A DNA stretch of 64,000 bases from Phoronis australis. Taxonomy: Eukaryota; Phoronida; Phoronidae. Positions 48,820 through 61,600 of this stretch are shown piece after piece; within the stretch, counting starts at the first letter, position 1; each line of letters opens with the position of its first letter. The position numbers were made by a program, and so were the translations under genes. The notes beneath the pieces were generated by a model. That model did no database searches. It saw only the letters and a list, made by a program, of their open reading frames with translations, and was not told the origin of the DNA. Location: positions 1,244,883 to 1,308,882 of the forward strand of contig NMRA01000038.1 in NCBI GenBank assembly GCA_002633005.1, written 5' to 3'.

Positions 48820-51800
48820 ATGGATGACCAAGAAAGCCAAGAATCACTTTTAGAGTCTCACTATGAACAGCAAAGGGCTGATAACGCGTATAATTTGAAT
48901 GAAGCGGTGCGAAGTTCTAGTCACCCACTGTCAAATTCCAGTGGCAGTGGCAGTGGCAGTACCAATGCCAATGAATGGCTGGAGCGATCGGAAGCCTTGT
49001 CTTCTAATCCTCGACCTCCTGTTGCTAATGAGGGTGATGACTCTCTGATTTTGCGACAGAGTGAACAAGGGTCTGGTGACTTTATTGAAAGAGTACCTGA
49101 TGTGGAGACGAGAGTAAACTCGAGCCTCAGCGACTTGTCGGCCCAAAGTAAAAACAGAGCACATCTTCGCTTTGATGATACTTACCTGAAATCTGTGGAT
49201 GGTGCACTAAAACTGATACAGATTGTAAGTGTCTTTTCCCAACTGTGTGTTCATAAATTGTCCAAGAACACAACCATGAACCATATAGCCTATGCCCACC
49301 AGCAGAAGTAAACCAACCGTTTGCAGCGAAATTGTACATCTGCCACTGTATTTGAATGCATTTTTTTTACATTTCACTCCTGTCATTGGTATCTCACACA
49401 ATGACTTAAGGTAACTGCATTTAAGGTTGTCTTTAAGCATTCATTTATTGAGTAACCTTTGGAACAAGCTGTTTTCATCTGATGAGTAGGGTTTATCTGT
49501 CAATTATTATTTAATATCTAATTTGAACAGCAACTTCCATACTGAATCCTAGCTAGCAGTGAATTTTATTTTTCTCACACCCTTTAATATCTTGTATAAA
49601 AAGTCTGTGTTGATAGTTGACATCCAAACAAAATGTCATTTTAAGGAACTTTAACATGAAAACAAAAACAATTTTGTGTCATTGATTGAAAATAACCTCT
49701 TCATAGGCTACTTGTAAGAAACAAAACATTTCTGCGTGAAATTCATCTTGTAATAATTTGTGTATAATGACCACACTATGACAAGAATCACATTGTAATA
49801 ATTTATGTATAATGGCCACAGTATGACACGCACCAACTTGTAATAATCTGTGTGTAAGGTCCACAGTATGACAAGAACCACCTTGTAACAATCTGCATTA
49901 TGACCACAGTATTGACAAGAAATACCTTTCCCAGCTGGTATAACTACTTTTCTACGACACTCCAAAGTACTGGTCGTAGAACCTCGGCTAGCATTTATTC
50001 TGCAAACGATTTTTCTGCTAAGTCATTCAATTATTTAAAAAAAATTAACGTAGATCAAAGAAATAATTTATACCAAGTTACATATTTCCTTTTTTATTTC
50101 AAGCTACATGCAATAACCATTTTTGAGCTTTGACTGCTAGTGACTGACTTCTTGGGCTTACGGGAGCATGTTACCCAAGTAAATGTGTAATGTATTGTCA
50201 CCATCTAGATAGTTAGCATTACTACGGATTGCTACATTACAAGAACTCAGCTAATATATTTATGTTTTAACTTCCCCTTTTGATTTTGAGCTGCGATACG
50301 CGTTGATTGCCTGAGGATGTGGTTATTTCAACTTCTGTAATATTGTCATGTAATTAAAAAACTGGGCACCAATAAATGAATTGACATACCCTTATGAAGC
50401 GAATTCAGTGCCTGAGCGAAATGAGTACAAGCTCAGATCACGACATGCCTTACTCAAATATATTTACTGTTTTTCAGATCATGACGCTGACCAGTCTGAT
50501 ATGTGTTGTGTCTTCTGAGAGTGCTGAAGGTGGTTATCTCAGTCTCCCACTCAGCCTCAATCTTCGTGTGTTTCTTTTCTCCTTGGTCACAAGCCTTCTC
50601 TCCAGTGTCGTCATTGTGTTCCTTCATGTCNTAGCATTTTTTCTGCAAACGATTTTACTGCTAACTCATTCAATTATTTAAAAAAAATTAATGTAGATCA
50701 AAGAAATAATTTATACCAAGTTACATATTTCCTTTTTTATTTCAAGCTACATGCTATAACCATTTTTGAGCTTTGACTGCTGGTGACTGACTTCTTGGGC
50801 TTATGGGAGCATGTTAACCAAGTAAATGTGTAACGTATTGTCACCATCTAGATAGTTAGCATTACTACGGATTGCTACATTACAAGAACTCAGCTAATAT
50901 ATTTATGTTTTAACTTTCCCTTTTGATTTTGAGCTGCGATACGCGTTGATTGCCTGAGGATGTGGTTATTTCAACTTCTGTAATATTGTCATGTAATTAA
51001 AAAACTGGGCACCAATAAATGAATTGACATACCCTTATGAAGCGAATTCAGTGCCTGAGCGAAATGAGTACAAGCTCAGATCACGACATGCCTTACTCAA
51101 ATATATTTACTGTTTTTCAGATCATGACGCTGACCAGTCTGATATGTGTTGTGTCTTCTGAGAGTGCTGAAGGTGGTTATCTCAGTCTCCCACTCAGCCT
51201 CAATCTTCGTGTGTTTCTTTTCTCCTTGGTCACAAGCCTTCTCTCCAGTGTCGTCATTGTGTTCCTTCATGTCTCTAGTCTCATACATCTCCTTGCTGCT
51301 CTGAAGTGGCCACTCGTGGTAAGTGTTGTCTCAAGTTTAAGCAATTGATGTTGCACTTTTGCTATCATATGATTTCTTGGATAAAGTCAAAGTTGCATAA
51401 AAAACAAAATGATATTTTAGCAAACAAGATTTGATGTTGAACATTTATATAAAAAATTGGTCATATTATTGGTAACATCGTTTTATTATCAATGTACCTT
51501 TATTTTTCGCTAAATTTTACTGAAAAGACATGGTCATGTGACCAAATTAATTGTGAATTGGTATAAAGTCTAAAATCAAATGCTACTTGTTTTCTTTTAG
51601 AAACACAGAGTTAAAATTACAATTTGCTTGGTATTGGGCTAAATATACAGACCACATACCCTAAAAGTATTAAAGTGGTGACATTTTCTCATTTCCAGTA
51701 AATGGATCTTTAGCGAGTATAATATAATTCAGTTAAACCTGTTGTATGCTTTTCTTTTCTTGTTGTTAAAGAAAAGTAGTTCAGGTGGACTGATACACGT

Positions 51801-54800
51801 TGCATCAGACATGCACAGGTCACTCAGCCGGGCCTATTGCACCAAACACCTGAAACCATTCTTTTTATTTTTATTAATGTACATCTATAATAGATAAACA
51901 CATGTTAAAATCAAGCTGAGGAGAACTAGAGAGCTGATTCTGTAGTCTAGCAATTTGTTCACTGGGATTTGAACTTACCGTAATCGTTCGGGTTAACGCC
52001 CTGGGCGGTTAAATTGGCGAATCCAAAAAATCGGGGAGGGCGGTTAACCGAGCAGTGGGCGGTTAAATCGAAAATCCACCTAAAGTCGGGGATGGGCGGT
52101 TAACTGAGCATGGGCGTTAACTCGAACGATTACGGTATGACCTTGAGAACAAGAGGATAACACGTAACCCACTTGGCCAGATTTTGCCCTCATGGTATTA
52201 CAAAAGTAATTGCAGTAAAAATTCAATTTGGGACAAAAATAATTGCTAAAATTGCCACATTTCTAATTTTCAGAGGTTTACCATGTTGTTGCAAGTGCTC
52301 AAAATTTTACCAAATGCTGTTTGGTAATAGTTACGCCATACACACCATGGTAAAAGCAAAGTAAAATTTCCTGAAGAGGCATTTTTGTTGAGAGATTTGT
52401 CAAAATGAAATTTCACCTGTCCGCAATATTGTGTCCCAAACTGAAGATTTTTTACCGTACCCGAATTAGAATTCATGAAATGTTCATTTTTCATTGTACA
52501 TACTGATTGTATGATAATTTACTGCAAGACCATTGTAGTATAAGTATTGTGTGCCTTCTCTGTGCTTTCAGGAACTTGTTTACTATAGCCTTCTCACCCT
52601 TCTGTTGCTGGTTGGCTCATCACTGGTGGCCAGTAATGTCAGCTATTACCAAGATCATTGGGAGCTGAATGTCAGTCATTGGACCGAGAATCAGCTGCTG
52701 TCAGCTGTTGTGAGTACAAGTTTATCTTCTTTAGCATAAATTACAGAGTAAACAATGTTCAACCCTCACGAACTGGGAAGGCTTCTCCATGTTGGAAATA
52801 TCTACTTTAATCGAAATAAGGGTCGATTGGGAGAACTATTTTGAATTTCTCCAATGTCATCTGGTGAGCCCAACCCACTTTTATCCACATTACATTCTCA
52901 CTAGTGGGCTGGTCATCAAAGGAGTGAATCTATTCACTTGGTCAATAGTGAGGATAATTACTGTTTCTTATCAGATCATATCTAAATAGAAGGCTTGAAG
53001 GCTGTACTTTTCCATTTTCTTTTTGGGACATGAAAATTGATGAAAACCGTAAAATCTGAGTAAAGGTGTAAAAATTGAAGTATTTTTGAATTTTCAAAAT
53101 AGGTCAAATAACAACAATTTTGTCAACAAAAACCTACGGCTTGAAATTGAAATTGGCCTTAGATTGGAAAATAGTTCCCAGCATTGTTTCATGTCTAATC
53201 TACTGCATCTATGACTCACAGTAGAAACAGGGCCTGAAAGAATGTGAATAACCCCTCCCCTCCTCCCTGGTTGTGATGATGGAATCTTGATTAAAGGTGC
53301 ATGTTCAAGCTACTTCCAGGTTCAAGGCATGTCATAAGCAGCATTCTTTTGTGATGAACTCTGTTGTTTCTTTTGGGAATCTCTCTTCAATTTTTACTTC
53401 AAAATAATTGCCAAACATGGCATATTTCCATTTTTTCAAAGACCATCTCATGTTATAAACTGAAGACCATTTGCTTTTATATCACTCTTCTCTTCTGACA
53501 AACAGTTTAAATTTCATTTCTCCTGAATCCTAGTTCATTCCACCCTCTAGCAGGAGGCATGTGTTGAATGTACTTGAAACCAAAACGCATGCTTGGAGCA
53601 TTGTTAAGTAGCATCTCAAATAGCTGCTTTTTGCATTACATGAGAAAGGAAATACAGCTTATGAGAATTGTTTTCATGAGAAAAGCACAGTTTTCTGTGG
53701 AATACTTGTTTCATCAATGAGTATTTAGCCTTGAGGAGACGCACATTCATGGAATGACGATAATTAATTGTCAAACTGTCAGTTGAGGTTTAGTCTTGAT
53801 CATACAGCAGTATATTTTAGTGATCTCTGTGGGAACTTGACAAACTTTTGAAGCAAACATGTTTGTCTTTGATTTTTGTCATATTTTCAACAAAACAATG
53901 CAACAACAGTCATGCTGTGAACATCCACTTGAACCACAGGGTAAACTGTTTTGAGAAACAGTTCATTGTCCTCACACTTTTAGAAGTCACAGAAACTTTT
54001 GATGTAAACCACCTACCGCTAGATAAAACTGGTCTCAGCGTTGTCCATGTGTTCTACTTGCAACTGTATGCTATGTAATAGAATGGCCTGTCATCGCAAG
54101 ACAGTTTATTGTCTGCTTGAGACTGTATGCTGTGTAATAGAATGGCCTGTCATCACAAGACAGTTTATTTAGCCTTTGTCTTAAGTATAAACAATTCTTC
54201 CCAGAAACCAATTCTAAATTAAGTGAGGAACAAGTGAGATGGGTTAGTGTATGGTCTAAATCACATTAGTCATTTTTTAGGGAACCATAGATTATAGACA
54301 ACAGATTCGCAACTCCGACATTTTCTTCCGTGCTACCCTAGAGGCAGTGTCACTCTCCTCAGTTATCTGGTTTATTTTTCGGTTAGTGTATTGTGATTGG
54401 AATTTTTTTGCATCTATTTTAATGTCCAGTACAACGAAAGCAAAATGATAATTTTGTCATTGAAATGCTGTTCAAAATCTTAGAATAGTAGAACTATTGG
54501 TATCATGAGTACTTTTAGCAATGCTACTACCACCCCACCACACAACAGCCGACCAAGATTAGCAGATGACGCATTTGCCGGAAATAATACCAGATAATTG
54601 GGCCAGGTGTCGCTAGTGAATAATGACGTAACGTTATGCGGAAGAGCACAGATTTCGTCCATTGAAAGTATATGGAATTGGCGGTGCTTGTATTATAGTC
54701 TATGATGGAATGCTGGTTTAAGCGGCTTTAATTGTTCATCTCTTTGACTTTAATTGGCACCATTCTGTAAGTGTGCAGCCAGTGTGCACTTTGGTCCATT

Positions 54801-57800
54801 CTATGATATTTTGCTGTAGTAGCTGCTCCCCTTCAACGATTTCTGATCACCTACCGGTAATCTGCAAGTAGTACAAGGAAGGTAGTTCTGACTAAACATT
54901 AGTGGACAGGTGTTATAGGCTGTGAGCATACCTTAAGTTAGTACATATCTTTTCCTTTGAACTGTCTAATATGTAAACATTCATTGAAGCCTCATTGTTT
55001 TTAGACAACTGTTAAATAATGAGACAGCAATAGTTATGTAACATGTTTTTTGAGTTACACCATATGTTTACAAGGTCCTTAAATTTTTTCATGTTGTAAT
55101 CAAGTTTCAGTGACTGTTACAAAAGTCAATTTTATGGTCACATTCTTTGTGCTAAGAAAAATTGCGTTCAGTAAACATCAAACAATGATGATCTTGATTC
55201 ATCCAAATTATTAGCCAGGGGCTTATGGCATTTTGTAATGCAGTTAGTCTTGAGTACAGTTTTGACTGTCAACTTAAGTGATTAGAAGATTGGTGTGTGA
55301 TATAAAGACAACGGGCCCTGAACGTTGCAGTCATTTCTCAAATTAATCTTGCATTGTCTGAGGATTTACAACCACGCTAAATAAATATCCCTTGTTGTAA
55401 TTTCCGATTGTCAACTAGAAGAGCATGTGATTGATGTCTCAGAGACTTCGTACAATGATTTTTGGTTCAGCATAACTGCAATTGCATAGTCTTCAATTGA
55501 TTCTTTTGAGTAACTCTAAGTACACTAATGCTAATGTACCTACTATTTTTCCTTGAGAGCCTCGTGACCCAATTAACCCTTTCAACACTGCAGACCTTAA
55601 GCGGTCTCTGAAACTTAGCTGTATTTAACCCCGTAGACCGCTTTATCAGTCTGACGACATGCTGAACTTCAAGCATCAGCATATTTGGTTGATTCTGGGA
55701 ATTCCTTTGTGTGCGTCAGTTATTAAGGGTTGCATACACATCACAAGAATTTATCGGAACTGGTTTCACTTCATTATTAGTTTTTAAAATTTTGATACCA
55801 GCAAACCGAATTTCAGAACAAATTTTGTTGCTGCGAAGCTGTCATTATCTCCCGAGAGATGTCGTAAAAATTAGGCCGTGGCACGTGCGCGTGACACGAG
55901 CGTACTGTTTTCAAAATGACAACATAATTTCCTTTGTTACAAAAGGTGGAGAATTGCGCTAGGAAATGATGTTTATTAGATTGCTTTTCACTTNCAGCCG
56001 ACCAAGATTAGCAGATGACGTATTTGCCAGAAATAACACCAGATAATTGGGCCAGGTGTCGCTAGTGAATAATGACGTAACGTTATGCGGAAGAGCACAG
56101 ATTTCATCCATTGAAAGTATATGGAATTGGCGGTGCATGTATTATAGTCTATGATGGAATGCTAGTTTTAGCAGCTTCAATTGTTCATCTGTTTTACTTT
56201 AATTGGCACCTTTCTGTAAGTGTGCAGCCAGTATGCACTTTGGTCCATTCTATGATATTTTGCTTAATAGCTGCTCCCCTTCAACATTTCTGATCACTTA
56301 CCGGTAATGTGCAAGTAGTACAAGGAAGGTAGTTCTGACTAAACATTAGTGGACAGGTGTTATAGGCTGTGAGCGTACCTTAATATCTTTTCCTTTCTGT
56401 CTGATATGTAAGCATTCATTGAAGTCTCATCGTTTTTAGACAACTGTTAAATAATGAGACAACAATAGTTATGAGTTACACCATATGTTTACAAGGTCCT
56501 TAAATGTTTTCATGTTGTAATCAAGTTTCAGTGACTGTTACAAAAGTCAATTTTATGGCCACATTCTTTGTGCTAAGAAAAATTGCATTCAGTAAACATC
56601 AAACAATGATGATCTTGATTCATCCAAATTATTAGCCAGGGGCTGATGACATTTTGTAAGGCAGTTAGTCTTGAGTACAGTTTTGACTGTCAACTTAAGT
56701 GATTAGATGATTGGTGTGTGATATAAAGACAATGGGCCCTGAACGTTGCAGTCATTTCTCAAATTAATCTTGCATTGTCTGAGGATTTACAACCACGCTA
56801 AATAAATATCCCTTGTTGTAATTTCCGATTGTCAACTAGAAGAGCATGTGATTGATGTCTCAGAGACTTCGTACAATGATTTTTGGTTCAGCATAACTGC
56901 AATTGCATAGTCTTCAATTGATTCTTTTGAGTAACTCTAAGTACACTAATGCTAATGTACCAACTATTTTTCCTTGAGAGCCTCGTGACCCAATTAACCC
57001 TTTCAACACTGCAGACCTTAAGCGGTTTCTGAAACTTAGCTGTATTTAACCCCGTAGACCGCTTTATCAGTCTGACGACATGCTGAACTTCAAGCATCAG
57101 CATATTTGGTTGATTCTGGGAATTCCTTTGTGTGCGTCAGTTATTAAGGGTTGCATACACATCACAAGAATTTATCGGAACTGGTTTCACTTCGTTATTA
57201 GTTTTTAAAATTTTGATACCAGCAAACCGAATTTCAGAACAAATTTTGTTGCTGCGAAGCTGTCATTATCTCCCGAGAGATGTCGTAAAAATTAGGCCGT
57301 GGCACGTGCGCGTGACACGAGCGTACTGTTTTCAAAATGACGACATAATTTCCTTTGTTACAAAAGGTGGAGAATTGCGCTAGGAAATGATGTTTATTAG
57401 ATTGCTTTTCACTTAAACAGCTGTAACGGTGAGCACCGTCGCCGATCTTTAGCTCTACATGTTTCACGGCGAGGTGACGAGCAGAACTACCCGAGCTGTG
57501 TGCTATTTCGAGGTCTGTCGGCACTGAACACACAGTGGCACCTAGCTGTATTTTGACGTTGGTGTTCATACAGCTAGCTGGCTGGCTACCAGTTACCATA
57601 CTTTATAATGTGACCTGTGCTCTTCTTGACACAGAGTTCATTTTAGGAACTGATTTCACGTTAATTTGCTCATACTGCCTAAAATATTTGGATCAGGTTA
57701 GAGAGTTGCTCATGTTGCTCTAGAGTTGGCGTATCCCAAAGTTTGGAAAAATATAAATTTTAGCTGCTAATAATCCCGGTTGTTTAAAGATATCCGAGAA

Positions 57801-58612
57801 CTTGTTTCCTCGCCTAAGAGCTAATTGAAGTGACTCAAATTTCCATGTAAATATCCCCACGTGTTGAAAATATAACTTAGCTCAAAACTCATAATCTACA
57901 AAATCGTGCCATATGACTTCAATTGCTTGCTAAAGTGCTCCAAGCCATCCATGTTCGTTGGTCATTGAGTATACATGAAACAGTGTATTTTGTAGGTTGA
58001 TAATGAGCTGTTTTAAAAATAGTATGTGACAATGTGAGTGTGGTACATCCACTCGGGAGGTTGTCCATATACATGATGGCTTTTTTGTACCAGTGTGTTT
58101 TGCTGCGCAGAAAATACAATCAGTGCACTACTGAAACATAGGGAATGTTGAGACGCCACTTGTCACTAGCAGATTTTGATGTCACTTTGTCAACTCTTCT
58201 TTGTGGCATGGTTTTATGGCCTTCGATACTAGTTCAACTTTAGCTGTCAAAGTTGTCTGGAATTTTTTGTCACTGTTGGGTTACCTATAGAATGTACTGT
58301 ACTGGCTTTTCAAGCTCACGGAAAAGTTTCTTAACAGTTGGCTCACATTTCTGTATCAAAGTGGAAGAAAATTTACTGCCTCGTCTTAGGTAAGGTCTCA
58401 TATTGCTCACTGTCTGACAGTGGCCTAGATGGTTTGTTGAACTTACAGTTAAGATATTACCGTCCTTCTAGGTCCTCGGCTTTGGTGCCATGTGCTTGTA
58501 CGCAGGCACTGCTGCTGTTGCGTGCTGCCGTTGGAAGCAGGAGAGACAAATGCCATACAGCCGTTATCAGATGCACAGTGCAGCGTCTGGGTCTACAGAA
58601 GCTCTAGCCTAG
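48820..58612 (+). CDS. CMTM-like MARVEL-domain four-pass membrane protein
   Basis: Coding exons: 48820-49224, 51121-51318, 52572-52709, 58472-58612 (TAG 58610-58612); all phase 0, 882 nt, 293 residues. The ATG at 48820 has the context AAAATGG. Residues 1-120 are acidic, Ser/Gly-rich and presumably cytosolic, with a (GS)n run at about residue 45. Then YLKSVDGALKLIQI starts helix 1 (continuing MTLTSLICVVSS); helix 2 VFLFSLVTSLLSSVVIVFL; helix 3 LVYYSLLTLLLLVGSSLVA; helix 4 VLGFGAMCLYAGTAAVACC followed by basic RWKQERQ and a short Ser/Tyr tail. SAV-VLGFG joins like the AAxVFGF motif of CMTM helix 4, so exon 3 is spliced directly to 58472. CMTM proteins act in trafficking and stability of surface receptors. 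A partial second copy of exon 2 (50478-50630) stops at an N and is treated as an assembly duplicate. A possible extra exon lies at 54281-54385. PolyA signals AATAAA occur at about 58796 and 58850. Confidence 0.85.
49749..49922. repeat. Minisatellite, four units of about 44 bp
   Basis: CTTGTAATAATTTGTGTATA..GACCACA.TATGACAAGAA recurs four times with substitutions and one shorter last unit. First intron of the MARVEL gene. Confidence 0.85.
49989..51273 (+). repeat. Direct duplication of 642 bp across single N at 50631, including exon 2
   Basis: Copy A 49989-50630 and copy B 50632-51273 start TAGCATTTxTTCTGCAAACG and end TGTTCCTTCATGTC, with about one to two percent difference. Copy A repeats the exon 2 acceptor and most of exon 2 (50478-50630) but is cut at the N. 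Only copy B continues to the donor at 51319. Confidence 0.88.
50478..50630 (+). pseudogene. Truncated duplicate of MARVEL exon 2
   Basis: Begins after TTTTTCAG with the codons for IMTLTSLICVVSS and is identical in protein to 51121-51273, then stops at the N without a donor. It is either an assembly duplicate or an unusable exon copy; the first is more likely. Confidence 0.8.
51440..51600 (+). repeat. Dispersed repeat (CATGGTCATGTGACCAAATT family), copy 3
   Basis: TTTTCGCTAAATTTTACTGA, AAGACATGGTCATGTGACCA, AATTAATTGTGAATTGGTA. Parallels 35655-35830. MARVEL intron 2. Confidence 0.6.
51976..52137. mobile_element. 162-bp MITE with TACCGTAATCGTTCG terminal inverted repeats
   Basis: The ends TACCGTAATCGTTCG and CGAACGATTACGGTA extend to a 26-bp inverted repeat (one mismatch) through GTTAACGCCC. 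TA stands at both outer edges, consistent with a TA target duplication as in Tc1/mariner-type MITEs. The interior has four GGGCGGTTAA words. MARVEL intron 2. Confidence 0.85.
54066..54172 (+). repeat. Two-copy direct repeat of about 59 bp
   Basis: ACTGTATGCTATGTAATAGA..GGCCTGTCATCGCAAGACAG occurs twice in tandem with few changes (second copy ACTGTATGCTGTGTAATAGA). MARVEL intron 3. Confidence 0.85.
54281..54385 (+). other. Candidate cassette exon in MARVEL intron 3 (weak)
   Basis: Follows a good acceptor CATTTTTTAG, is open in phase 0 for 35 codons (GTIDYRQQIRNSDIFFRATL and on through a hydrophobic VSLSSVIWFIF), and ends at GTGTAT if phase 0 is kept, or four bases earlier at the stronger GTTAGT, which breaks phase. 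Including it would separate SAV from the VLGFG helix start, unlike CMTM proteins, so the main form probably skips it. Confidence 0.25.
54546..57414 (+). repeat. Direct duplication of about 1.43 kb across single N at 55994
   Basis: Copy A 54546-55993 and copy B 55995-57414 both start CAGCCGACCAAGATTAGCAG and end GATTGCTTTTCACTT, with scattered substitutions and small indels. The N lies exactly at the junction. Both contain part of the GAGGTGACGAGC-associated family (AAACCGAATTTCAGAACAAA). MARVEL intron 3. Confidence 0.88.
57200..57600 (+). repeat. Dispersed family (GAGGTGACGAGC), copy with both halves
   Basis: AAACCGAATTTCAGAACAAA, CTCCCGAGAGATGTCG, GCGAGGTGACGAGCAGAACT, CTGAACACACAGTGGCACCT, CTGTATTTTGACG and CAGCTAGCTGG. 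The order of halves is inverted relative to 33930-34210. Confidence 0.6.
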
Positions 58613-61600
58613 AAGACTTTGGACGTAGGTGGTATCTGAGGTTGTTTGGGCTGGCCACTCACCAGTTATAATGTGATCAACTGCATCATTGCCTTTTTGA
58701 AATCTATCTTGTTTTCACTGTTGGGTCAAAATTTCTGGGCTCTTTTTTGTGGTAACATGTTTTTGCAAGATGTTTCTAGCTTGGTGATCATTTAAAATAA
58801 AACTGACAATGAAAGAGCTGGATGGTGATGGCAATGTAACTTGACAATAAAGAAAACAGAATGTTGTCCTTTTAAATGGCGATGTCTGTAGGCCTTCCTA
58901 CAGCAAAATGCTCCAAGCCCACGCATGGCACATCGTTAAACTCAGATGACAGTCTATGGTTCCCCTGACACCAACTTGACAAATCTCTACTGGTGATGAG
59001 GTAGATGCAGTATTCATGATGTATCCAATTTATCATCTCTCTAGTCCGAGTATTTTTATTTCATTCCAGGTTCCATTGGCTTGCCTGGAAACATATTTTT
59101 AATGTAATTTCTCATGTCTCATTTTCTTCAAACCTAGAACCTCGAACATTGTACCAGGTTCCAAGTTTCAGTGCATGCCAACTCTTGATTTGCGACACTG
59201 CTACATGAAACCTTCAACCTGAAGTGTATATTTGAGGTCACACTGGTGTTAGAGCCTGGGATCATTAGTTCTTGATTTTCAAATAACAATAAAAATCAAT
59301 GTTAGGTTATTGATGATATTTTGATGGACTAGACCTGGCAATGTAAAAGAACCAAATGATTTTGTTCTTTCACAAACTGGTGGTTATAGCGGATGGACAA
59401 TCATGAAGGGGCGGGGGGAATGTCACAGCACAGCTGACCAATAATTTATGACAGTGCTACCAACCGAGTCAAAAATGAACCTGGAAATACATGGAGCAAG
59501 TATCCATGTTGGACAGTGAGAGAATGAGATCACTAGAACCGTGTTTGAAGTTCGAAGCTACAGACTCCAGGTTTCAAGTGAATGAAACTCTGAAAATCAC
59601 GATGGTCAAAAACACATTTTCAGGTTTCTAAATTGACTGGAACCTGCAGTGAAATAACAATGAATGGACGTCTCTGATAGTCTTTTGTATTTTTACTCTG
59701 TCTTGTGTTTCATGCCTCGAGAGAAAGAGACATAAACTTAAGTTACATCAATGAATGGGGATCATCACCAGCAGATTGTAGAAATTTGTCATTGATATTT
59801 GAGACAAGAATTTTATGAAATTCAGGGGATTATTGTATGACATTTAGCTCGAGAATTGCTTATGCGGTTAACGTGGTGTTGAACACCTCACAAGTCCAGA
59901 GATAGGTGAAATTTATTTTTCTGTGTTTTCTATTCATACATAAATATCAAAAATGAATAGTGTTATTGTGGAAACAAAGGACTCAAGTGGAAGTGAGCAC
60001 CTAAACCACTGTATAGCAGTCTTTAAGATGTTCATTTGAAAACGTTATAGTTCTTGGCATGCAGAGCATTTTTGTAAAGCTGTTACCAGCAGGGCAGATC
60101 TACATTTACTTGTTAAGGCTAAATCATAATGAGTCCACTAGACTGTAGAGTGTGTTTAATATTTGCTCATCTCCATAGCAACAAGAAGCATTTCTGACTT
60201 TGATGCTTTTAAGGGATTGCTTGTTTCGTGCATTATGACTGATGTTTTATTAGTCAGGTTTTACAGTGCTCGGTTTTTTGTTTGTGGAATTTACACTATA
60301 TAGTATGTAACTAGGTATTCGAGTTGATGTGAGTTACCGTATCTCTGTTAATTGTTGAAGTATTTTCAAGATGCGCGTGTCATTCGAATCATTTTGCTCT
60401 CATGTGTAGTAATTAGTCAATTGATTTTCATGGCTTGATATTTCTCAAGTGTCATTTTTGCTGTATGATTTGCCTACACTATACATTCATATTTTGCTGG
60501 TTGTGGCTATCTTCATATCCCATTACAGCTCCTTATTGGTGTACATATAATATGTTCACGCCATTATAATAAGTCTGCCCAATATAACTGCTTCAGGTGA
60601 ACTGAACACAGGTTTTGTCAGGTCAAAAATGGTCAGCTTCAAATTAAAATTTAATAAGAATGTGGGTGTTTAAAAAAAGGAGACCTCGGCATAATCATAG
60701 AATACAAGAGGTGTTAACTTGCCTCGTTTCACGACTCAGTTTATTGATGCATTATATAATAAAAATCACAGTTGACACTTGTCCTTATGTGAAACAGCAT
60801 GCTCTAAGGTATCAGTCATATTGCTTATACAGCACTCGGTATATAACTGAATGGTTTCTGTGTTCATCAACCATAGCAAGGCAGAAAACTGCTGGTTTTA
60901 TCCAGCAAAATCTGGTGGAGCACAAAAACTGATGGATAGTCAGCCTAAAACGTGCTGCATGCCAGTTTATGAATGACAGCGTTGGTATCTATTAAAAGTA
61001 TGCAGCAGATGTTTTAGATTTACCTGCGACGACTTAAAGTTAAGGTGCTTTAATTGAGGATGTTTACTGTGTATGTTGTCAATAAAATTCACGAAACTAA
61101 GAAATGCATGGTAAAACTGTGTGCTTTGTTTGATGGAACTTTGAAAGCCATTCGTTCTGGGCTTGTCAAGAACCTGTCAACCAATCATCTCAAGCTACTT
61201 TTAGCACTAATTAGACTAGATTTGTAAAAGTTAGGATTGTGATTTGACTGAAGACAAAAACTACGTTGTTACTGTGATTCGCGGGAAAGTACAGGCAGAT
61301 CTGTCGTTGTGAACCGTGGTGTTCATGTCAACTACACTTCTTATCTTGTGCGAGGATGTATTCGACATGTTCACTTCTACAACCTGCAAGGTTAGTTAGA
61401 ATTTCCGAGGATTCAGCCAGGTGGTGGCCGTGACCTTTTATATGAATATTCGTGTTTATTATAAATTTAAATGCATGCAGTGCGAGTTGTTACTGCAGGT
61501 TTAATGAGAAAATTGTATTAGTATTGCTTGGTTGACTAATGTTCTATGTGCCACAAGTTTGTTAATGACAGGAGGCAAGAGTTTAATGCCGCATACAATG

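Noticed and set aside
58338-58607. Frame +1 reading of the last MARVEL exon (SALVPCACTQALLLLR)
   Set aside because: The phase-0 reading gives the expected CMTM helix 4 (VLGFGAMCLYAG) and joins exon 3 without a shift.
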